Source: Archangium lansingense
Lineage (GTDB): Bacteria; Myxococcota; Myxococcia; Myxococcales; Myxococcaceae
Length of the DNA: 64,000 nucleotides
Assembly: GCF_026626635.1 (NCBI RefSeq)
Contig: NZ_JAPNKA010000001.1
Coordinates: 2,046,001 to 2,110,000 of the forward strand
Direction of reading: 5' to 3'
The translations under genes and the position numbers were made by a program. The notes under the pieces were generated by a model. The model searched no databases, had not been told where the DNA came from, and worked only from the letters and a program-made list of their open reading frames with translations. Of the stretch, positions 18,051 through 26,397 are shown piece by piece. Positions within the stretch are counted from its first letter, which is position 1, and every line of letters begins with the position of its first letter.

Positions 18051-19244
18051 TCAGGGCGCGACGGACTCGAACCACGTGCGCAGCCGGGCCTGAGGGTCCG
18101 CCGCCATGCGGGCCTCGACGGCGGCGCGCGCCAGCTCTCCCATGCGCGGCAGCTCGGAGCGGCGGCGAATGGCTTCCTCCAGCGTGGCCACGAGCGCCTG
18201 CTCATTGGCGGCGGGGATGACCCAGCCCGTGCGGCCGGGCTCGACCCAGGCGGCGGCGCCACACGCGTCCGTCACGACGACGGGCAGCCCGCTGGCCATG
18301 GCCTCGCCCACCACGAGCCCGAAGCCGTCCTCCAGTGTCGGCAGCACGAAGAGCTCGGAGCGCTGGTAGACGGGGCGCGGGTCTCCCGGAGCCGCCTCTA
18401 GCTGGAGCCCCTCGCGCTCCCGCTCGAAGAGCCGCCGGGACACGCGGTCTCCCGTAGCGCCCACGAGATGGAGCTGCACACGCCCGGCGCCCACCTGGCG
18501 CACTGCGCGCAGCAGGTAGTGGAAGCCCTTGCGCACGTCCATCGAGCCCACGAAGCACACGCGCAGCGGCCCCTCGGCGGCAGGCCGCGTGGCCGGTGGG
18601 CGGAAGCGCTCCACATCGATGAGCTGGTCGAGCACGGTCACCTTCGCCGCGGGTACGCCTCGGCGGACCATGGAGTCGCGAGACCACGGGGAGGAGACGC
18701 GGATGGCACTGGCGAGCGTGTACTCGCGCTCAATCCGCCGTACGGCCGCGGAGGTGGGGTGTCCCAGGTGGGGGCGGCGGGCCTGGCGCCATGTCTCGCG
18801 GACGTAGACGTCCCGGAAGCCAGCGATGTGTCCGTTGGGATTGTCGACCACGCAGGGCACGCCCGTGCGCCGGGCCCACTCGAGCGACTCGAGCCCCACC
18901 TGGGTGAATGCGTACAGCCGCGAAGGGCGCAGCTGCTCCAGGCGGGCTGCGGTCCACTTCCCGAGGTGTTCATCATGGTGCAGTTGGAGTGCCCCGGTGA
19001 GCCACCGGTAGGGCGTCCACCGCTGCACAGCCGCGAGCAGGGTCCGCGGAGGCGTGTGCCAGACGACGCCAGGGAGAGCGGCCAGGCGGGCGTCGGCAGG
19101 AGGAGGCCCGAGCACGTGGAGTGGTGTTCCCGCCTGTGAGAGCGCGCGCAGCACGGTGGCGGCGAATCCTCCGAGCCCGCCCGAGCCCGCGGCGGCACCA
19201 CAGATGAGGGCCGTGCTCGAGGTATGTGTGCTTCCGCCTTGCAT
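18051..19244 (-). CDS. GT4 family glycosyltransferase
   Basis: 397 aa GT-B enzyme. The N-terminus has a Gly-rich loop (CGAAAGSGGLGGFAATVLRAL). The donor domain starts at RVCFVGSMDVRKGFHYLLRA and has the conserved block EDGFGLVVGEAMASGLPVVV, where Asp replaces the first Glu of EX7E in the usual spacing. It stands alone on the minus strand, divergent from the phosphosugar transferase gene at 19417 across a 172-bp gap that should hold both promoters. It belongs to the same polysaccharide locus by position. Confidence 0.84.
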   Translation of the reverse strand: MQGGSTHTSSTALICGAAAGSGGLGGFAATVLRALSQAGTPLHVLGPPPADARLAALPGVVWHTPPRTLLAAVQRWTPYRWLTGALQLHHDEHLGKWTAARLEQLRPSRLYAFTQVGLESLEWARRTGVPCVVDNPNGHIAGFRDVYVRETWRQARRPHLGHPTSAAVRRIEREYTLASAIRVSSPWSRDSMVRRGVPAAKVTVLDQLIDVERFRPPATRPAAEGPLRVCFVGSMDVRKGFHYLLRAVRQVGAGRVQLHLVGATGDRVSRRLFEREREGLQLEAAPGDPRPVYQRSELFVLPTLEDGFGLVVGEAMASGLPVVVTDACGAAAWVEPGRTGWVIPAANEQALVATLEEAIRRRSELPRMGELARAAVEARMAADPQARLRTWFESVAP

Positions 19245-19416
19245 TCATTCCCCTTACCCAATTCCAACCTGGCGCAACAGGACATGAACCCAGAGTGCAC
19301 GTTTACCGGCTGCCGGCTCCTCCAGCATGCAGGCAACACAGACGTGGCACTGAGGGACATTGACGCTCCGCGCCAGCCCCGCCACCATGCCCGGCCCTGG
19401 GGATGGAGGTCGAGAG

Positions 19417-20901
19417 ATGATTACCTACCTGGTCGCCTTCCTCGTCGCACTGATGGTGGCCCTGGTGCTGACGCTGGTGGTGCGCAACCGTGCGCTGGCC
19501 TGGGGTCTGCTCGACCAGGCCAACTCCAGCCGCAAGGTACACGTGCGGCCCATTCCGAGGCTGGGTGGCATCGGCGTGGTGGGCGGCTTCTTCGCGCCCC
19601 TGTGCGCGCTCTTCCTGGTGGACTCGGGCGTGGGCTACCACTTCCGCTCGCACACGGACCTGGTGTGGGGCTTGTTCGGGGGCGGACTGGTGGTGGCGGG
19701 GCTGGGCCTCTATGACGACCTGCGCGGCGCGGGCGCGAAGCTGAAGTTCAGCGTGCAACTGCTGCTGGCGCTCGGCCTGTACGTGCTCGGGTTCCGCATC
19801 GAACTGATCGCCAACCCCTTCGGGCCACCGGTGCCACTGGGGTTGCTGGGCCTGCCCTTCACCGTACTTTGGGTGGTGGGCGTCATCAACGCGCTCAACC
19901 TCATCGACGGGCTGGACGGGTTGGCGGGCGGGGTGGCCTTCTTCGGGGTGGGCACCAACTTCATCCTCGCGCTCAGCCGCGGGGACGTGCTGCTGTGCCT
20001 GGTGATGGCGGCGCTGGCGGGCGCCATCCTTGGCTTCCTCGTGTTCAACTTCAACCCAGCCTCCATCTTCATGGGGGACACGGGCAGCATGTTCCTGGGC
20101 TTCGTGCTGGCGGCTGTCTCCATCAAGACGAGCGCCAAGAGTGGCACCGCGGTGGCCATGGTCGTGCCGGTGATGGCGCTAGGTCTGCCCATCATGGACA
20201 CGCTGCTGGCCATGGTGCGGCGCACGGTGCTCGGCCGGCCCATGTTCAGCGCGGACAAGGAGCACATCCACCACCGGATGATGAGCCGCATGGTGCTCAG
20301 CCACCGCTCGGCGGTGCTGGTGCTCTACGGCTTGTGCGCCCTCTTCACCCTGACGGCGCTCGGGCTGCATTGGGCCAACACCGCGCAGAGCGCCATGCTG
20401 CTGACGGGCATGGCCGTGGTGGTGGCGGTGCTGATGCGCAAGCTGGGCTATCTGGACCTGCGGCATGCTGGCGGCGTGGGCGAGGCCCGGCGCAAGAACA
20501 TCCGGCTGCGTTCGCTGGTGAAGGATGTGACGGATGCGGTGCGCGTGGGAGAGCGGGTGAAGGACCTCTGGGACGCGGTGCGCCCGCTGTCCGACGCGCT
20601 CGAGGTCTCCCGTCTGGAGTTGCGCCTGGAGCGTCAGCGCGAGGGTATCCGGGATGGCCTCACCTTCGAGACGCACCGGTCCGCGGGCTCGGCGCTGCCG
20701 CTGGAGGTGTTCCTGGAGGTGAAGGGCGGGGACGAGGCGCTCGGTCGCCTCACGATTGTCTGGAGCGACGGGCGCTCGGAGATCAACCGTGACGAGGAGC
20801 TGGCGCTGGAGCTGGTGGCGGACGCGGTGGGAGAGCGGGCCGCGAAGCTGCTGGCCCGGGCGGAGGCGGATCCCCAGCGTGTCGTCGCGATGCGGCGGTG
20901 A
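19417..20901 (+). CDS. WecA/MraY-type undecaprenyl-phosphate phosphosugar transferase
   Basis: 494 aa. The ATG at 19417 has GGAGG 7 bp upstream and is preferred to an upstream ATG at 19360. It is a polytopic membrane enzyme that would start the repeat unit by moving a sugar-1-phosphate from a UDP-sugar to undecaprenyl phosphate. Family residues are present: D100-D101 (YDDLRG), N161 to D167 (NLIDGLDGLAGG), MGDTGS 219-224 and HIHH 283-286, the last typical of the WecA branch. After the final membrane helix (about residue 350) it has a C-terminal soluble extension of about 140 aa not found in WecA, with a GAF-like or regulatory look. The next gene is coupled by GTGA overlap. Confidence 0.85.
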   Translation: MITYLVAFLVALMVALVLTLVVRNRALAWGLLDQANSSRKVHVRPIPRLGGIGVVGGFFAPLCALFLVDSGVGYHFRSHTDLVWGLFGGGLVVAGLGLYDDLRGAGAKLKFSVQLLLALGLYVLGFRIELIANPFGPPVPLGLLGLPFTVLWVVGVINALNLIDGLDGLAGGVAFFGVGTNFILALSRGDVLLCLVMAALAGAILGFLVFNFNPASIFMGDTGSMFLGFVLAAVSIKTSAKSGTAVAMVVPVMALGLPIMDTLLAMVRRTVLGRPMFSADKEHIHHRMMSRMVLSHRSAVLVLYGLCALFTLTALGLHWANTAQSAMLLTGMAVVVAVLMRKLGYLDLRHAGGVGEARRKNIRLRSLVKDVTDAVRVGERVKDLWDAVRPLSDALEVSRLELRLERQREGIRDGLTFETHRSAGSALPLEVFLEVKGGDEALGRLTIVWSDGRSEINRDEELALELVADAVGERAAKLLARAEADPQRVVAMRR

Positions 20902-21812
20902 GTAGCGTGGGGGCAGGGGCGCTCCTGGAGGTGCTCCGGGCCTGGCCCGAGGCTCCACGTGACGCCATGCCCGTGGACGCGCAGGCCCTGGTGAGTGCGG
21001 CGGCCCGGCATGGGCTCGCGGGCTTCGTGCAGCACGCGCTGGGGCGCTCGGGCCTGACGCTGGACGAGCCGGTGCGCACGAGTCTGCGCCGCGAGGCTCT
21101 GGCCCAGGCCGCTCGGGGCATGCGGGTGAAGACGCTGCTGATGCGCAGCCTGGACGCACTGGCGGCCGTGGGCGTGGTGCCGGTGCTGCTCAAGGGGTAC
21201 GGATTGGCCCTGCGCCTCTACCCGGAGCCGCTACAGCGGGCCACCACGGACGTGGACCTGCTGGTGGCGGACGCGGAGGTGGGGAAGGCGTCGAGTGCCC
21301 TGGTGGGACTGGGGCTGAGGCCGCTTGGAGAGGCGGCGGCGGCGCATGCGCGAGCGCACGAGCACCACCTGACGTTCACCGGTGCGGCGGGGATGGTGGA
21401 GCTGCACTTCCGCGCGCTGGTGGGGTACGGCCAGACGCTGGAGGCGGAGGCGCTGCTGGCTCGTGCGGAGGAGGCCGTACTGGAGGGCCGGCGCGTGCGC
21501 TATCTGCGTGCGGAGGACGAGCTCGTGTACCTCGCCATCCACGCGAGCAACCACCTGTTGCAGCGGTTGGCGTGGCTCTTCGACCTGAAGCTGCGGGTGC
21601 TGGCGAGCCCGGGGGTGGACTGGGGACGGGTGGTGGAGGTGGCGAGGGGGACGGCCTTCCCGCACCTGGCCTGGTACGCGCTGGAGGCGGCGCAAAGGCT
21701 GGTGGGAGCCCCGGTGCCGCAGGAGGTGCTGGCGGCCCTGGCTCCACCTGCGTGGCAGCGGCGGATGGCCGCGCGCTTCTTCACGCTGGGCGGCTGCTGG
21801 AGACGGAGCTGA
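20898..21812 (+). CDS. NTP_transf_5-type nucleotidyltransferase, 3' frameshift
   Basis: 304 codons from a GTG overlapping the previous stop (GTGA). The core motif VLLKGYGLALRLYPEPL then RATTDVDLLV (a KG loop followed by the DxD that binds metal) is that of the nucleotidyltransferase family found in capsule loci. This frame stops at 21812 after FTLGGCWRRS. In the -1 frame, coding-like sequence continues to 21937 (RLLETELMNHKPAWVAAKLL and on), which resembles the missing C-terminus. A frameshift near 21785-21795 is therefore likely, either real or a base-call error. The substrate of the family is not known; co-occurrence suggests polymer decoration. Confidence 0.75.
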   Translation: MSSVGAGALLEVLRAWPEAPRDAMPVDAQALVSAAARHGLAGFVQHALGRSGLTLDEPVRTSLRREALAQAARGMRVKTLLMRSLDALAAVGVVPVLLKGYGLALRLYPEPLQRATTDVDLLVADAEVGKASSALVGLGLRPLGEAAAAHARAHEHHLTFTGAAGMVELHFRALVGYGQTLEAEALLARAEEAVLEGRRVRYLRAEDELVYLAIHASNHLLQRLAWLFDLKLRVLASPGVDWGRVVEVARGTAFPHLAWYALEAAQRLVGAPVPQEVLAALAPPAWQRRMAARFFTLGGCWRRS

Positions 21813-21982
21813 TGAACCACAAGCCGGCGTGGGTGGCGGCCAAGCTGCTGCTCGCGCCCCGGCTGCTGCCCATGGCGCGCTACACCCTGCGCCGGCTGCG
21901 GGAGGACGGGCTCGCGGCGCTGCGCCCGGCCCCCTGAGCTCGGGAGGGCCGGACTGTGCCTCTCGACTTCACCGCGTGGGTG

Positions 21983-23308
21983 TCAGATGGCCGTAGCGGC
22001 CGCGGCGGTGGGGACCACGGGCTGACGCATCGGCTGAGCCTTGCCGTACGTCAGCGAGCGCCACACCCACTCGGCGGGGCCGAAGCGGAAGCGCGCCAGC
22101 CACCAATGGCTGATGACCGTCTGCACCGCGAAGACAGCCAGCGTGAGCCCGATGGTCGTCGCGGGGCTGATCTTCCCGATGAGCCCCAACCCGAAGCCGT
22201 AGTACATGAAGAGGCTGATGACCGTCTGGCTCAGGTAGTTCGTCAGCGCCATGCGGCCCACGGGGGCGAGCACCATCAGCCGCCGCTGCCACGCCTCTCG
22301 CTGGAAGAGGAGCACGAGCCCCGTGACGTAGACAGTGGCGACGCCCACCTCGTTGAGCTGCCGCACCGGGGACAGGAGGATCGTCCACGACGCCTGCGGA
22401 TCGATCATCTTCTGGCGCATCATGTACCCCACCACGATTCCGACCGCGCTGGCGACCACGCTGATGCCCAGACTCCAGCGGAACAGCTTGCGGAAGAATG
22501 GCAGGTGCTGGGGCGCGTCGTGGAAGAGGCGCCGCCGCCCGGCCACGAGCCCGAGCAGGAACCGGCCGAACAGGGCGAACAGGAAGGGCCCCAGGTTCTG
22601 GACGAACTGGCCGAAGTAGTAGCGGGCGTTGGCGCGCACCACCTCGAAGTAGGTGCCGCTCGTGAAGGACGCCATCGTCTCGGCCTTGAGCTGGTTGGTG
22701 CGCTCCATGGCCGCCTTGGCCGCCTCGGCCCCAGCCTCCGCGCCACCTCCACTCAGCAGCACCGGCAGGACCTTCATGGCGCTGGTCACCACCATGGGCG
22801 CGACGAAGATGAGGACGGCGGCCCAGATGAGCAGCGTCTTGTCACCGCGCTTGCGGAACAGCAGCAGCGCGAAGCCCAGGGCCGCGTAGGTGCTGAGGAT
22901 GTCGCCGAGCCACAGCCCGAACAGGTGCGCGCACCCGATGAGGAACATGATTCCCAGCCGCCGCATGTAGAGCGGGGCGATGGCCGCACCACGCGACTCG
23001 GCCCGCATCATCTGCACGGAGAAGCCCAGGCCGAAGAGGAACGAGAAGATGGTGACGAACTTGCCGAAGATGAGCGTCCCGTTGGTGTACATCAGGGCGG
23101 TGTCCAGCCACGACGCCGAGGCCATGGCGGCTTCCATCTGCGGGCGCGTCAGGTAGGCACGGCCGGAGAACCACATCACGACGTTGGAGATGAAGACGCC
23201 GCACAGCGCGAAGCCGCGCAGGACGTCAAGCAGGGCGAGTCGCTCGCTGCTGTCGACCGGGCGGGCTTCGGCCTGTGGAGCGGGAAGGGACGAGGGCGGT
23301 TGGCTCAT
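21983..23308 (-). CDS. DUF418 family membrane protein
   Basis: 441 aa from the ATG at 23308; an ATG at 23323 adds MPFPA and cannot be excluded because neither has a strong ribosome site. The protein opens with RLALLDVLRGFALCGVFISN, the hallmark first helix of the DUF418/acyltransferase-like superfamily, and has about ten membrane helices. The C-terminal DUF418 domain includes PVGRMALTNYLSQTVISLF and FGPAEWVWRSLTYG. Family members are thought to resemble membrane acyltransferases; a role in acylating a sugar of the surrounding locus is possible but is inference. Divergent from the gene at 23513. Confidence 0.8.
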   Translation of the reverse strand: MSQPPSSLPAPQAEARPVDSSERLALLDVLRGFALCGVFISNVVMWFSGRAYLTRPQMEAAMASASWLDTALMYTNGTLIFGKFVTIFSFLFGLGFSVQMMRAESRGAAIAPLYMRRLGIMFLIGCAHLFGLWLGDILSTYAALGFALLLFRKRGDKTLLIWAAVLIFVAPMVVTSAMKVLPVLLSGGGAEAGAEAAKAAMERTNQLKAETMASFTSGTYFEVVRANARYYFGQFVQNLGPFLFALFGRFLLGLVAGRRRLFHDAPQHLPFFRKLFRWSLGISVVASAVGIVVGYMMRQKMIDPQASWTILLSPVRQLNEVGVATVYVTGLVLLFQREAWQRRLMVLAPVGRMALTNYLSQTVISLFMYYGFGLGLIGKISPATTIGLTLAVFAVQTVISHWWLARFRFGPAEWVWRSLTYGKAQPMRQPVVPTAAAATAI

Positions 23309-23389
23309 GGCGGGAAAAGGCATGCCGAACTTGTGCCAGCCTGCCCCTATTCCCTGCAGCCAGGTGACCCCCCGGTCCAGCCCCCTCCG

Positions 23390-23428
23390 GCTGTCCGTAT
23401 CCGGACAGCGCCGTTCCATATCCGGACA
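23390..23428. promoter_or_regulatory. candidate operator: palindrome plus repeated half
   Basis: In the 204-bp gap between divergent genes, GCTGTCCG-TATC-CGGACAGC (23390-23409) is a perfect inverted repeat with 8-bp arms. Its right half TATCCGGACA (23398-23407) recurs at 23419-23428, 21 bp or two helical turns away. This looks like a dimer site plus an adjoining half-site. Alternatively it is a leader hairpin. No regulator is identified nearby. Confidence 0.4.
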
Positions 23429-23512
23429 ACCCCGCCCCGAAGGCCGCGATGTGACAGGCCCGGCGGCTTCCGATTGCGTCATGTACGTGGGAGTCGTTAA
23501 AGCTGCGGCGCC

Positions 23513-24484
23513 ATGGCCATCAGCCTCCTCGACACCGTTCGCGTCCTCTCCTCCTTTGACCCGCCCCGTGGCTCGCTGCGCGGGGCCCCCTGGGAGGAGT
23601 ACGTGGATTGGGCCATCGCGCAGGGTCTGGCGCCGCTGGCCTCCTACAACCTCCAGTACCGCCTGCCCGGAGCGGATGCGCCGGAGTGGGTGCGTGACCG
23701 ACTGCTGAGCGTCTACTCGGGCTCGGTCAACGACAACGTGATGAAGCTCGTCAACTTCAAGCGCTGCGTGGACGAGCTGGAGGGCCGCAAGCTCCTCCTT
23801 ATTGGCGCGGCCGCCTTTGCCGACACGCTCTACCCTCATGTGGGTTTCCGCCCCGTGCTGGAGCTCCAGGTGTTGCTGCGGCGCATGGACGTGGATGGCT
23901 TCGCCGGCTACCTCGCCCAGCACGAGTTCCGTCCGGAGCCCGATGAGCCGGCCCATGGCGCGCTCAAGGTGGTGTCCGACGGCCGCACCGCCATCTTCCT
24001 CTATGCGGACGTGCTCGGCGCCGATCGCCGCGCCGAGGTGCAGGGCATCTTCGACCGGGCCAGGCCCATGAAGATGTATGGCCCCTCCATGTTCCGTCCG
24101 GACCTGGAGGACGCGGTGCTGCTGGTGTGCCTGGAGCAGGCGCGTGAGGGCTACCAGGTGCCCTGGCTGTCCTTCTTGGACCTGCGCGAGCTGATGACGG
24201 GGGCGCAGTCGATGGGGGGCGTCTACTCGCGCCCCGTGGACGTGGCGGTGCTGCTGGAGCGGGCGAAGGCGTGGCGGCTGGAGCGTGCCCTCTACACCTC
24301 CCTGTCCATCGTGGCGCGGCTCTTCCCCGAGACGGCCGAGGGGTTGAAGCCGGCGCTGCCGCCCCTGCGCCGCGCCACGCGCGAGCTGCTCGAGCGGCTG
24401 GTCGTCCTTCCGGCGAGCGAGCCGGGGAAGATGAGCCATATCCGCGGCTCGGAGCGGCTGCGCCGGCTGCTCACCGGTCAGTGA
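23513..24484 (+). CDS. degenerate NTP_transf_5-like protein
   Basis: 323 aa. Its architecture parallels the nucleotidyltransferase at 20898: an N-terminal helical domain, a central loop with an aromatic YP and Arg, then helices. The segment equivalent to the active site reads KLLLIGAAAFADTLYPHVGF then RPVLELQVLL. The Lys-Gly loop has become IGAA, and the DxD metal motif has become ELQ, so nucleotidyl transfer is unlikely. It may be a regulatory or structural partner of the active paralogue. It is followed 87 bp later by ugd in the same direction. Confidence 0.6.
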   Translation: MAISLLDTVRVLSSFDPPRGSLRGAPWEEYVDWAIAQGLAPLASYNLQYRLPGADAPEWVRDRLLSVYSGSVNDNVMKLVNFKRCVDELEGRKLLLIGAAAFADTLYPHVGFRPVLELQVLLRRMDVDGFAGYLAQHEFRPEPDEPAHGALKVVSDGRTAIFLYADVLGADRRAEVQGIFDRARPMKMYGPSMFRPDLEDAVLLVCLEQAREGYQVPWLSFLDLRELMTGAQSMGGVYSRPVDVAVLLERAKAWRLERALYTSLSIVARLFPETAEGLKPALPPLRRATRELLERLVVLPASEPGKMSHIRGSERLRRLLTGQ

Positions 24485-24571
24485 GGCGAGGGGTGGACCG
24501 CTACTGGCCTCTTCCCCCCGATGCCTGTCCCGGCGTAAGAGCATTTCCTGCTGCTTCTAGCCAGGACGCTC

Positions 24572-25870
24572 ATGCATATCGCCATCATTGGAACCGGCTA
24601 CGTGGGACTGGTCGCGGGTACCTGCTTCGCGGACTCGGGTAACGACGTCATCTGCGTGGACATCGACGCACGGAAGGTCGCCCAGCTCCAGCAGGGTGAT
24701 GTTCCCATCTACGAGCCAGGGTTGGAGGAGCTCATCCGCAAGAACACGCGGGACCGGCGCCTGAGCTTCACCACGGAGCTGGCCCCGGCGGTGGCGCGCT
24801 CCCAGGTGGTGTTCATCGCGGTGGGCACGCCCGAGGGCGAGAGCGGTGAAGCGGACCTCCAGTACGTGCTGGCGGCGGCGGAGCAGATTGGCCGGGCCAT
24901 GCGGCAGTACACGGTGGTGGTGGACAAGAGCACCGTGCCGGTGGGCACCGCGGACAAGGTTCGCGAGGTCATCTCCCGGGTGACCGAGGTGGAGTTCGAC
25001 GTCGTCTCCAACCCCGAGTTCCTCAAGGAGGGCGCGGCGCTGGACGACTTCCTCAAGCCGGACCGGGTGGTGATTGGCGCCGAGTCGGAGCGGGCGCGCA
25101 AGGTGATGGGCCAGCTCTACGCGCCCTTCGTGCGCACGGAGAACCCCATCCTCTACATGGACATGCGCTCGGCCGAGCTGACGAAGTACGCGGCCAACGC
25201 GATGCTGGCCACGCGCATCTCCTTCATGAACGACATTGCCGCCCTGTGTGAGCGGGTGGGTGCGGACGTGGACTTCGTGCGCAAGGGCATGGGCGCGGAC
25301 AAGCGCATCGGCTACCCCTTCCTCTTCCCGGGCGTGGGCTACGGCGGAAGCTGCTTCCCCAAGGACGTGAAGGCGCTGGTGGCCAAGGGCCGCGAGCAGG
25401 GGCTGGAGTTGGATTTGTTGCGCGCGGTGGAGCGCACCAACGAGCGGCAGAAGAAGGTGCTGGTGCAGAAGGCACTGAAGCACTTCGGCTCGCTGGAGGG
25501 GCGCACCTTCGCGGTGTGGGGCCTGGCCTTCAAGCCGAAGACGGACGACATGCGCGAGGCCCCGTCCGTGGAGGTCATCGAGGGCCTGCTGGCCAAGGGA
25601 GCCAAGGTGGCGGCGCATGATCCCGTGGCCGAGCGCACCGCGCGCCGCGTGCTGGGTGACCGCATCCGCTACACGAACGTGCCCTACGAGGCGCTGGAGG
25701 GCGCGGATGCGCTCTTCGTCGTCACCGAGTGGAACGAGTTCCGTCACCCGGACTTCGACCGCATGAAGTCGCTGATGAAGTCCCCGGTCATCTTCGACGG
25801 TCGCAACATCTACGACCCGTCGCGGATGCGCGAGCTGGGCTTCACGTACATGGGGCTCGGCAGGAAGTAG
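24572..25870 (+). CDS. ugd: UDP-glucose 6-dehydrogenase
   Basis: 432 aa, standard length. It oxidises UDP-glucose to UDP-glucuronate with two NAD+, supplying the acidic sugar donor for the polysaccharide locus. The NAD-binding motif GTGYVG is at residues 7-12, the conserved E-F-L-K-E-G segment is at 149-154, and the catalytic Cys261 lies in GYGGSCFPKD. The C-terminal domain WGLAFKPKTDDMREAPS is also intact. It has its own 87-bp upstream gap and is followed by a perfect hairpin at 25884. This is the clearest pathway gene in the locus and suggests a uronic-acid-containing polymer. Confidence 0.95.
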   Translation: MHIAIIGTGYVGLVAGTCFADSGNDVICVDIDARKVAQLQQGDVPIYEPGLEELIRKNTRDRRLSFTTELAPAVARSQVVFIAVGTPEGESGEADLQYVLAAAEQIGRAMRQYTVVVDKSTVPVGTADKVREVISRVTEVEFDVVSNPEFLKEGAALDDFLKPDRVVIGAESERARKVMGQLYAPFVRTENPILYMDMRSAELTKYAANAMLATRISFMNDIAALCERVGADVDFVRKGMGADKRIGYPFLFPGVGYGGSCFPKDVKALVAKGREQGLELDLLRAVERTNERQKKVLVQKALKHFGSLEGRTFAVWGLAFKPKTDDMREAPSVEVIEGLLAKGAKVAAHDPVAERTARRVLGDRIRYTNVPYEALEGADALFVVTEWNEFRHPDFDRMKSLMKSPVIFDGRNIYDPSRMRELGFTYMGLGRK

Positions 25871-25883
25871 ACCCCCACCCCAA

Positions 25884-25904
25884 CCCTCTCCCAGCGGGAG
25901 AGGG
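25884..25904. terminator. REP-like hairpin after ugd
   Basis: Perfect 9-bp inverted repeat CCCTCTCCC-AGC-GGGAGAGGG lying 13 bp after the ugd stop and 10 bp before the end of a convergent gene. There is no T tract. The same hairpin core recurs at 40636 and 59435, so it is a dispersed repeat that may also act as a bidirectional terminator or mRNA stabiliser. Confidence 0.55.
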
Positions 25905-25914
25905 GGGGCTTGGC

Positions 25915-26208
25915 TCAGCGCGCCAGACCGCAGGCCTGCTTGCCCTCGTCCGTCAGGAGGAGGTCGCAGGTGTTCCGGTCATTCGAGTCGATCCTGCAGG
26001 TATCCAACCGCGCCTGGCAGGTATCGAGCTCCTCGTCGGTCGTCTCGATGTTCCGCTCGCGGTCGGCTACCGCCTGGATGCATTCGTCCCGCTGGAACTG
26101 TTCGACGCAGTCGCAGAGTCGCTCCGACAGCTCCCGGCACGGACTCTTGCAACCGGCGAGGGCGAGCAGGGCGGAGAAGAGCAGCGTGATGGTGGCGGAG
26201 CGGCGCAT
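25915..26208 (-). CDS. small Cys-rich lipoprotein
   Basis: 97 aa from the ATG at 26208. A signal peptide (RRSATITLLFSALLALAGC) ends in a perfect LAGC lipobox, so the mature protein should be lipid-anchored. It has eight more Cys after the anchor in pairs (CKSPCRE, LCDCVEQ, C-x(5) spacings later), suggesting disulfides in the periplasm or on the surface. Acidic, no other domain. It lies convergent to ugd across the hairpin, and divergent from the polymerase gene. Function unknown. Confidence 0.7.
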   Translation of the reverse strand: MRRSATITLLFSALLALAGCKSPCRELSERLCDCVEQFQRDECIQAVADRERNIETTDEELDTCQARLDTCRIDSNDRNTCDLLLTDEGKQACGLAR

Positions 26209-26397
26209 GGGGTGGGCGAAGATGCCAGAAGGCGCCCGGGATGCAAGCAATGGCAGCCGGAAGGTCGGATGGTAGCTTCTTCGTCTGCTCACTTTGCGCT
26301 CTCCTTCTGAGCAGGCGGGCGGGTCCGCTCTCCCCGGGTCCGGCGCCGTCCACTTCCGGGCGTCTCCCAGGACCCGTGACATACTCGGGCGCCCTCC

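Noticed and set aside
21956..23500. 514-codon plus-strand frame opposite DUF418
   Set aside because: Antisense shadow of a polytopic membrane protein; His/Glu/Arg-rich without motif.
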